The notes under the pieces were generated by a model. That model made no database searches. It was not told the origin of the DNA and was given only the letters and a program-made list of their open reading frames with translations. Both the position numbers and the translations under genes were made by a program. This document shows, piece after piece, positions 7,080-10,844 of a stretch of 10,844 bases of DNA (positions are counted from its first letter, which is position 1; each line of letters opens with the position of its first letter). This DNA comes from Betaproteobacteria bacterium (GTDB lineage Bacteria; Pseudomonadota; Gammaproteobacteria; Burkholderiales; Casimicrobiaceae): positions 1 to 10,844 of the forward strand of contig JAAFHR010000076.1 in the NCBI GenBank assembly GCA_013298455.1, in the 5' to 3' direction.

Positions 7080-7328
7080 TCAATCAAACGAGATTTCGCG
7101 AGGAAGCCCTTTGTCACGGGAGAAATCCAAATCGAGCCCGTACAGGGGCGAATCGCGAAGAAAATCCGCAAGGTTTTGCTTCGGCTTCGTCAGTCGTTCG
7201 TAATCGTCGACCGAGACCAAAACGACAGCCGGCGCGCCGTGCACTGTGATTTGCTGCGGCTCGTCCGCCGCCAGCTTCACCACTTCACTGAACTTCGCTT
7301 TCGCTTCCTGCAATTGCCATGTAGCCAT
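7080..7328 (-). CDS. Type II antitoxin, Phd/YefM family
   Basis: The protein has 82 residues from the ATG at 7328, preceded on the minus strand by an AGGGAG ribosome site. The longer frame to 7409 runs into the aminotransferase end and lacks a better start. The N-terminal half (MATWQLQEAKAKFSEVV, then ITVHGAPAVVLVS and DDYERL) is the Phd/YefM DNA-binding fold. The C-terminal tail, with LADFL followed by SRDKGLPREI, is the usual toxin-binding extension of Phd antitoxins paired with FitB-type PIN toxins. It is expected to neutralise the toxin and, with it, to repress the shared promoter. It is the first gene of the eight-gene block, so its autoregulation may also control the phosphoramidate genes. 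Confidence 0.92.
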   Translation of the reverse strand: MATWQLQEAKAKFSEVVKLAADEPQQITVHGAPAVVLVSVDDYERLTKPKQNLADFLRDSPLYGLDLDFSRDKGLPREISFD

Positions 7329-7342
7329 GAGCGACTCCCTTG

Positions 7343-7365
7343 TGGTCAGACTGGTCAGAATTGTA
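7343..7365 (-). promoter_or_regulatory. Putative promoter -10 and tandem operator repeats of the toxin-antitoxin operon
   Basis: On the minus strand a TACAAT hexamer (7365-7360) lies 31 nt before the antitoxin ATG. Directly after it come two copies of TCTGACCA with 9-bp spacing (7359-7352 and 7350-7343). Repeats over the start region are typical operators for an antitoxin that represses its own promoter. No convincing -35 hexamer is present; the region upstream lies in the end of the aminotransferase gene and holds the small palindrome CCGCTTAGCGG. The site is inferred from spacing and repeats alone. Confidence 0.4.
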
Positions 7366-7374
7366 CGTGAGCCG

Positions 7375-8649
7375 CTAAGCGGAGACCACTTCGGCCACCG
7401 CCCGCTCAACCCGCGTCAAACCCTCGTCGATCTCAGCGTCTGTGATGTTGAGCGCCGGAGCGAAGCGTAGGATGTTGTTGTTTCCGGCCGTGAGGAAAAC
7501 GACGTTGTGCCGATGTCCGGCTTTCATGAAGTCGCCCGCTTTGTTGTCGTACTTGGCTGTGAGTTCGCAGCCGAGCCAGAGGCCTTCGCCGCGTACGTCA
7601 GCAAACACGTTGTGTTTTTTGTTGATTGCGGCGAAACCATCGCGAAGGCGTTGCTCGGCGACCAATACGCGCTTCAAAAACGCTTCGTTGTTGATGATGT
7701 CGATGACGGCTTCAGCGACCGCTGCGCCCAGTGGATTGCCACCGTAGGTGGTGCCGTGAGTGCCGGGCACCATGACGCTGGCGACTTTTTCGGTGGCCAT
7801 GAAGCAGCCAATCGGGAAGCCGCCACCGATGCCTTTAGCGCTCGTCAAAATGTCGGGTGTGACACCTTTTTGCATGTAGCTGTAAAGTGCGCCCGTGCGG
7901 CCCGCGCCGCTTTGGATTTCGTCAAAAATCAGGAGCGCGTTGTGCTTATCGCAGAGCTCACGCGCTGCGGCCAAAAACGCAGGCGAGCCGGGGAACATGC
8001 CGCCTTCGCCTTGCATCGGTTCGATGATGATGCAAGCTACGTCGTCATCCATCACCGCACGAAGTGCGTCGACGTCGTTGTAGGGGATGTGCGTGATGCC
8101 CTCGGGCACGGGGCCCATGCCCTTGGTGTACTTGGGCGAGCCGCCAGTAGACACGGCGAGCCATGTTCGGCCGTGAAATGAATTGGTCGTTGAGATGATG
8201 CGGTGCTTTTTGTCACCGTAATGTGTGCTGGCGTATTTGCGGGCGGTTTTCAGGGCGCCTTCGTTGGCCTCGGTGCCGCTGTTACAGAGGAAAACGCGAT
8301 CTGCAAATGTTGCATCAACGAGTTTTTTGGCGAGCCGCATCGCAGGCTCGTTGACCATGTAATTCGAGATATGCCACATGCGATCGGCTTGCGCTTTGAT
8401 CGCGGCAATCAGCGCGGGGTGGCTGTGCCCGAGCGAGAGCACCGCCACGCCGCCAGCGAAATCGATGTAGTCCTTGCCTTCGGTGTCCCAAATTTTTGAG
8501 CCCGCCGCCCGCGCCGGAACGAAGTTCGCAGGCACGTAGGTTTGAAACATCACCTGATCAAATGTGGCGCGCGTCACTTTCAGCGATTCAGATTCGCGAA
8601 CGTGAGCGGGCGGGGTGAGGTTTTGTTGGGTTTTGATGGGGTCGAGCAT
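7375..8649 (-). CDS. argD: Class III PLP aminotransferase, acetylornithine/succinylornithine transaminase type
   Basis: The protein has 424 residues from the ATG at 8649; a TTG at 8682 would add 11 residues but is less likely. Neither start has a clear ribosome site. It shows the ArgD/AstC signature along its whole length: IDFAGGVAV at 62-70, SGTEAN at 124-129 (phosphate contact), SFHGR at 157-161, IFDE at 241-244 (Asp243 to the pyridine nitrogen) and SAKGIGGGFP with Lys272 as the Schiff-base lysine. ArgD transfers the amino group of glutamate to N-acetylglutamate semialdehyde in arginine synthesis and can also serve lysine synthesis; AstC does the reverse-type step in arginine breakdown. The two cannot be separated here, and no other arg or ast gene is in the window. 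Its stop is 46 nt from the antitoxin start, so readthrough into the operon is possible. Confidence 0.9.
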   Translation of the reverse strand: MLDPIKTQQNLTPPAHVRESESLKVTRATFDQVMFQTYVPANFVPARAAGSKIWDTEGKDYIDFAGGVAVLSLGHSHPALIAAIKAQADRMWHISNYMVNEPAMRLAKKLVDATFADRVFLCNSGTEANEGALKTARKYASTHYGDKKHRIISTTNSFHGRTWLAVSTGGSPKYTKGMGPVPEGITHIPYNDVDALRAVMDDDVACIIIEPMQGEGGMFPGSPAFLAAARELCDKHNALLIFDEIQSGAGRTGALYSYMQKGVTPDILTSAKGIGGGFPIGCFMATEKVASVMVPGTHGTTYGGNPLGAAVAEAVIDIINNEAFLKRVLVAEQRLRDGFAAINKKHNVFADVRGEGLWLGCELTAKYDNKAGDFMKAGHRHNVVFLTAGNNNILRFAPALNITDAEIDEGLTRVERAVAEVVSA

Positions 8650-8680
8650 GTTTTCAATCAGGACGAAGGGCGTGAAAGAC

Positions 8681-8751
8681 AAGGACGAATGACCAATGAC
8701 GAAGGACGAAGGACCAATGACGATTACCGCAAGGATGAGTGACCCATGACG
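8681..8751. repeat. Three 21-bp degenerate repeat units (GGACGAATGACCAATGACG type)
   Basis: Unit A (8681-8701) and unit B (8702-8722) abut and match at 20 of 21 positions. After an 8-nt gap, unit C (8731-8751) matches unit A at 18 of 21. The words GGACGAA and CAATGACG recur. The 11-mer GGACGAATGAC of unit A also occurs inverted at 8961-8971, so related repeats bracket the 8813-8882 element. Confidence 0.8.
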
Positions 8752-8812
8752 CAGGACGTAAAGTCAGGGGCGCTGGCTTGCTGTTGCTAGCCGGATGTGA
8801 CTCGTCCCAATT

Positions 8813-8882
8813 CCGTTCGCCCTGAGCTTGTCGAAGGGCTGGCGCAGTCGCATCAAGGCTTCGACAAGCTCAGCCCGAACGG
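8813..8882. repeat. Imperfect inverted repeat of the widespread CCTGAGCTTGTCGAAG family
   Basis: The arms 8813-8836 and 8859-8882 are 24 nt each and complementary at 22 positions; the two mismatches are the adjacent CC/GG pair after CCGTTCG. They are separated by a 22-nt loop. The arm word is a dispersed intergenic repeat that I recall from many proteobacterial genomes. It could form a hairpin in RNA of either strand; there is no T-run to make it a standard terminator. Confidence 0.8.
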
Positions 8883-9002
8883 ATTTGAAGACGGCGCTGC
8901 TGTATCTGACGTGATTGAGGCCTGTCCCATTCAGCGAAACCCAGTCACGCCAAGCTTTGCGTCATTCGTCCTCTCGTCCTAGCGCGAAAGCGCGTCGTCC
9001 TG

Positions 9003-9024
9003 CATCACCACGCTAGTGGTGATG
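9003..9024 (-). terminator. Perfect 9-bp hairpin over the RidA-family stop codon
   Basis: CATCACCAC (9003-9011) and GTGGTGATG (9016-9024) are perfectly complementary around the 4-nt loop GCTA. On the minus strand the hairpin covers the last His codons and the TAG of the RidA-family gene. No U-tract follows, so intrinsic termination is uncertain; mRNA 3'-end protection is another possibility. Confidence 0.35.
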
Positions 9025-9390
9025 CTCCCCGCCGTGTTGGCTCATGCCGTTACACGCAACGATTTGAATTTCAACTTTGTATTCGGGCTTGGCCATCATC
9101 GCTTGCACGGTGGCGCGGGCTGGCGTTTGGCCTTCGGGTACCCATGCCTCCCACACTTCGTTCATGGCGGCAAAATCGGCCATGTCTTTGATGTAGATCG
9201 TGGCTGAGAGGATGCCTTTTTTGGTGGCTCCGCCTTCTTCGAGGAGCTCGTCGATTTGATCAAGCACCTCTCGGGTTTGTGCTTTGATGTCGCCCGAGGG
9301 ATCTTTGGCGACCTGTCCGGCCAAATACAAAAAGCCATGGTAGGTGACCATTTCGGAAAGACGTTTGCCGATGCCGTAGCGACGAATCAT
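9013..9390 (-). CDS. RidA/YjgF-family protein (probable enamine/imine deaminase)
   Basis: The protein has 125 residues from the ATG at 9390, preceded by GGAG about 8 nt upstream on the minus strand. The longer upstream frame is low-complexity and crosses a repeat, so it was rejected. Family features are the FLYLAGQVAKD start region at 20-30, SATIYIKDM at 62-70, and PARATV with Arg92 at the substrate carboxylate position. The KVEIQIVA strand at 105-112 carries Glu107. Arg and Glu at these places are those used by deaminase-active Rid proteins, which remove reactive 2-aminoacrylate-type enamines from PLP enzymes. It lies upstream of the PLP aminotransferase on the same strand, a fitting partner, but the spacer of over 350 nt argues for separate transcripts. 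The tail ends in GEHHH, which might bind metal. Confidence 0.88.
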   Translation of the reverse strand: MIRRYGIGKRLSEMVTYHGFLYLAGQVAKDPSGDIKAQTREVLDQIDELLEEGGATKKGILSATIYIKDMADFAAMNEVWEAWVPEGQTPARATVQAMMAKPEYKVEIQIVACNGMSQHGGEHHH

Positions 9391-9767
9391 TGGGATGCTC
9401 CAAAGGTTGTGGAAATTGACTTTCGATTCTAAGGCGGAAGCAGGGGTAGGCGCGCACCTGGGCGCGCAAGGCCGTGGCAAGGGAGCGCGAACGGATTTGA
9501 TAGGTCTCTCGCGCCCAGGTGCGCTCCTACAGGGCGCATCAACAAAAACGGCCGCGATGCAAAGCATGGCAGCCGTTCGTAAGGTGCTGGCGAGAGCGGG
9601 GGCAGCTCAGCCAACGGTCGTCATGTCGTCGTTGTCGGGCAAGTCGCGCCTGGGGACGTAGGCGGGATGACCTGCGGGGCGCACGCATTGCGCTCTTGGG
9701 GGGAAGAGCGAGGAGGTGCGTGTCGCCTGAGCTTCGACGTTATCGTTTTTATTGGTTGACAGAAATC
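9391..9767. other. Non-coding spacer with REP-like repeat
   Basis: No gene is supported. The spacer holds the inverted repeat at 9446-9530. On the minus strand a TAGAAT hexamer (9431-9426) lies 35 nt before the RidA-family start and could be a -10 box, but no matching -35 is seen. Nothing recognisable was found in 9535-9767. Confidence 0.5.
9446..9530. repeat. REP-like inverted repeat with GTAGGAGCGCACCTGGGCGCG arms
   Basis: The arms 9446-9466 and 9510-9530 (21 nt) are complementary at 20 of 21 positions, with a 43-nt loop. The arm begins with GTAGG(A/C)GCG, the same head as the repeat at 10739-10760, which suggests a dispersed REP-type family. It lies between genes, as such elements usually do. 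Confidence 0.8.
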
Positions 9768-10376
9768 CTAGTAACGAGGGGCAGGACCGCGAACTTCGGG
9801 CGCGAGATTCACACGCACGTTCAACGTTGGGCCTGGGTCAAAGCCCATGCGAGTTGTGTAATCGCGGCCTTGGTAGCGGTAGGTCACGTTGTAGCCGCGC
9901 ACTTCTTCGCGATTGTCGTAGACCGTTTGGCAGCGCTGAACGTTCCGGGTTTCGGGCACGTAATCCACCCGAGCTGGCGCGTAGTTCACCGGTGCAGCGC
10001 TGGGCGCGTTGTTTTCAATGGAGTTGCCAACGATGCCACCGAGCACCACACCCGCAGCGGTGCCATGATCGCGGCCACGGCTTGAGTTGCCAAACTGATG
10101 ACCCACCACGCCGCCGATGATGGCGCCAAGCACGGTGCCTGCGCCCACGGTGCGCTCACCTGAGCCTTGCGGCGCAACGTATTGCGCATCCACATATCCG
10201 GGCGACGCAACGCGCCGATCCGTGGTGATGGTTTCGTTCACGCACTCTTGGCGCGGCACGCTGACGCGCTCATAAATGGGCTGAGCCGACACGACCTGCG
10301 CGGTGTCGGAAAAGCTCTGCGCGAAGGCAGCGCCGACAGCGGTGAGCGCGAAAAAAGCAGCGAGGGTACGTTTCAC
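9768..10376 (-). CDS. Secreted glycine-zipper 2TM-domain protein
   Basis: The protein has 202 residues from a GTG start at 10376. The start is supported by AAGGAG with a 6-nt spacer and by a proper signal peptide just after it: KR, a hydrophobic core, then AFA before Gln20. There is no lipobox Cys, so the predicted product is periplasmic or outer-membrane associated. Two glycine-zipper stretches lie at about 78-96 (GAGTVLGAIIGGVVGHQFG) and 105-117 (GTAAGVVLGGIVG), the Rick_17kDa/2TM pattern of small envelope proteins. Cys45 and Cys149 could form a disulfide. The C-terminal part has a GYNVTYRYQGRDY segment and a DPG at 180-182, seen in related proteobacterial proteins. Its molecular function is unknown. 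It has its own long upstream region and is probably monocistronic. Confidence 0.85.
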   Translation of the reverse strand: MKRTLAAFFALTAVGAAFAQSFSDTAQVVSAQPIYERVSVPRQECVNETITTDRRVASPGYVDAQYVAPQGSGERTVGAGTVLGAIIGGVVGHQFGNSSRGRDHGTAAGVVLGGIVGNSIENNAPSAAPVNYAPARVDYVPETRNVQRCQTVYDNREEVRGYNVTYRYQGRDYTTRMGFDPGPTLNVRVNLAPEVRGPAPRY

Positions 10377-10558
10377 AAAAGTCTCCTTACGATGATGGCA
10401 GCCACAGTTGCCGAGCTTCGGCGACGTGCTGTGTATTGCTATGACTGCGTTGTTGCCAAAACGTGCCCTAGGGGAAACGCGTTGACGCAGCGTTGGAGTA
10501 AGTTCTCCAATTTACAGCTTTATCTTCAAAAGCCTCATTGAATATGGCATACGTGATA

Positions 10559-10587
10559 TTTAAGTGTGCTTATGAAAAATACTTAAA
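10559..10587. promoter_or_regulatory. Inverted repeat TTTAAGT-15 nt-ACTTAAA
   Basis: The 7-nt arms (10559-10565 and 10581-10587) are perfectly complementary, in the AT-rich part of a divergent intergenic region. The size and place suit a regulator site, but the arms are AT-rich and such a match can arise by chance. No regulator can be named. Confidence 0.25.
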
Positions 10588-10649
10588 ACTGTTATTAGCC
10601 CATATGAATAATAGGTTTAATTGAATAAGTTGATACTGATACGACGAAT

Positions 10650-10663
10650 TTTCTGAACAGAAA
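10650..10663. promoter_or_regulatory. Perfect 14-bp palindrome TTTCTGAACAGAAA, possible operator
   Basis: Six-nt arms flank AA. It lies in the divergent region at the edge of the AT-rich stretch, about 130 nt before the SDR start. It does not fit the LexA box (CTGT-8 nt-ACAG), and I do not recognise its regulator. Confidence 0.3.
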
Positions 10664-10680
10664 TCATGGTCGAGTTCGTT

Positions 10681-10760
10681 TGGGAGCGGTTTACCGCGAC
10701 CCGAGGTACCAAACTTGAGCGGGCAGTTCGCCACATTATTCGCGGCAAGCCGCTCCTACA
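10681..10760. repeat. REP-like inverted repeat (GGAGCGGCTTGCCGCGA type)
   Basis: The left arm (about 10679-10700) and right arm (10739-10760) are complementary at 17 of 22 positions around a loop of about 38 nt. Each arm also contains a small internal hairpin (GCGG..CCGC). The right arm read on the minus strand, TGTAGGAGCGGCTTGCCGCG, is the form I recall from pseudomonad and xanthomonad REP-like elements. It ends about 30 nt before the SDR start. Confidence 0.75.
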
Positions 10761-10779
10761 GCGCGACGCTCTTGCCGCC

Positions 10780-10785
10780 TACAAT
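10780..10785 (+). promoter_or_regulatory. Possible -10 (TACAAT) for a leaderless SDR transcript
   Basis: TACAAT ends 7 nt before the ATG at 10793, and there is no Shine-Dalgarno sequence before that ATG. This fits a leaderless mRNA starting at or next to the ATG. No good -35 is visible, and the expected place falls in the REP-like arm. The assignment is tentative. Confidence 0.3.
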
Positions 10786-10792
10786 CCCCCGC

Positions 10793-10844
10793 ATGGCCAA
10801 CATCAAAAAAACGTTACTCCTCACCGGCGCGTCGCGCGGCATTG
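10793..10844 (+). CDS. Short-chain dehydrogenase/reductase (SDR), 3'-truncated by window edge
   Basis: Only 17 codons are in the window: MANIKKTLLLTGASRGI. The TGASRGI segment is the start of the TGxxxGxG nucleotide-binding motif of the SDR family, placed as usual about 10 residues from the N-terminus. The cofactor and substrate cannot be judged. The start is the only in-frame ATG near the motif and lacks a ribosome site. The gene is divergent from the glycine-zipper gene. Confidence 0.75.
   Translation, partial: MANIKKTLLLTGASRGI

Larger units (their letters stand above)
514..7328 (-). other. Eight-gene translation-coupled operon: toxin-antitoxin plus phosphoramidate cassette
   Basis: All eight minus-strand genes join with no gap larger than 2 nt. 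The junctions are TGAGCATG (antitoxin/toxin), TAAATG (toxin/hydrolase), GTGA (hydrolase/glutamine kinase), ATGA (kinase/methyltransferase), ATGA (methyltransferase/cytidylyltransferase), a 17-nt overlap (cytidylyltransferase/APS-kinase-like) and ATGA (APS-kinase-like/sulfotransferase-like). There is no room for an internal intergenic promoter or terminator, so a single transcript starting near 7350 is the simplest model. Promoters inside genes cannot be excluded. Confidence 0.75.
8650..9002. other. Non-coding, repeat-bearing spacer
   Basis: No credible gene is seen. The spacer holds three 21-bp repeat units (8681-8751), a long imperfect inverted repeat (8813-8882), an inverted copy of GGACGAATGAC (8961-8971) and a short GCGC-GAAA-GCGC hairpin (8982-8993). 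I found no clear promoter for the aminotransferase gene here. Confidence 0.6.
10377..10792. other. Divergent intergenic region with AT-rich island
   Basis: This is the spacer between the minus-strand glycine-zipper gene and the plus-strand SDR gene. It contains the AAGGAG site of the former (10383-10388), an IR TTGGAG-6 nt-CTCCAA (10493-10510), a markedly AT-rich stretch (about 10510-10665) with two further palindromes, and a REP-like repeat (10681-10760). A TTGGCA at 10459-10454 on the minus strand might be a -35 for the glycine-zipper gene, but its -10 partner is weak. Confidence 0.5.

Noticed and set aside
7507..8181. A 224-codon plus-strand open frame inside the aminotransferase gene.
   Set aside because: It lies antisense to a gene with full PLP-enzyme motifs, and its translation shows no recognisable domain; it is a shadow of GC-rich coding sequence.
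8681..8751. The three repeat units as a CRISPR array.
   Set aside because: Two units abut with no spacer, the units are degenerate, and there are no cas genes.
9391..9567. N-terminal extension of the RidA-family gene up to 9567.
   Set aside because: The extension is Pro/Arg/Ala-rich, crosses an inverted repeat and is not part of the RidA fold; the ATG at 9390 has a GGAG site.
9756..9761. A TTGACA hexamer on the plus strand as a promoter -35.
   Set aside because: No -10 hexamer lies at the right distance, and no plus-strand gene follows.
10665..10844. A plus-strand open frame from the ATG at 10665 to the window end.
   Set aside because: It runs through the REP-like repeat and out of frame over the SDR start; it has no ribosome site and no family features.

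Overview
The window looks like chromosomal DNA of a GC-rich proteobacterium, most likely a gammaproteobacterium of the Xanthomonadaceae/Rhodanobacteraceae kind. This rests on ArgD, RidA-family and glycine-zipper proteins of proteobacterial type, REP-like inverted repeats built on a GTAGGAGCG core, and a copy of the common TTCGCCCTGAGCTTGTCGAAG repeat. The genus cannot be fixed from sequence alone.

Layout. On the left is the end of a plus-strand peroxidase-related (AhpD-like) gene (2-511). It meets tail to tail a long minus-strand block (7328 down to 514) of eight genes that overlap or nearly touch. In transcription order these are a Phd/YefM antitoxin, a FitB/VapC-type PIN toxin, a class I glutamine-amidotransferase-like hydrolase, a PEP-synthase-like ATP-grasp/phospho-histidine enzyme, a SAM methyltransferase, a LicC-like cytidylyltransferase, an APS-kinase-like kinase and a sulfotransferase-fold protein. 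Upstream lie housekeeping genes, also on the minus strand: an ArgD/AstC aminotransferase, a RidA-family protein and a secreted glycine-zipper protein. They are separated by repeat-bearing spacers. A plus-strand SDR oxidoreductase starts at the right edge.

Main result. Four enzymes of the block match, as a set, the pathway known from the Campylobacter jejuni capsule locus for cytidine diphosphoramidate: glutamine kinase (Cj1418), CTP:phosphoglutamine cytidylyltransferase (Cj1416), gamma-glutamyl-CDP-amidate hydrolase (Cj1417) and CDP-amidate 3'-kinase (Cj1415). The inferred flow is L-Gln to L-Gln-phosphate, to CDP-L-Gln, to CDP-amidate, to 3'-phospho-CDP-amidate, a PAPS-like donor. The last gene encodes a sulfotransferase-fold protein that keeps the 3'-phosphate-binding motif but has a changed 5'-phosphosulfate loop. 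It is a good candidate for the phosphoramidyl transferase, and the methyltransferase may add the O-methyl group. No capsule or glycosyltransferase genes are present in the window, so the acceptor is unknown. A toxin-antitoxin pair shares the transcription unit and may supply its promoter. The enzyme assignments come from motifs and gene context, not from database searches.
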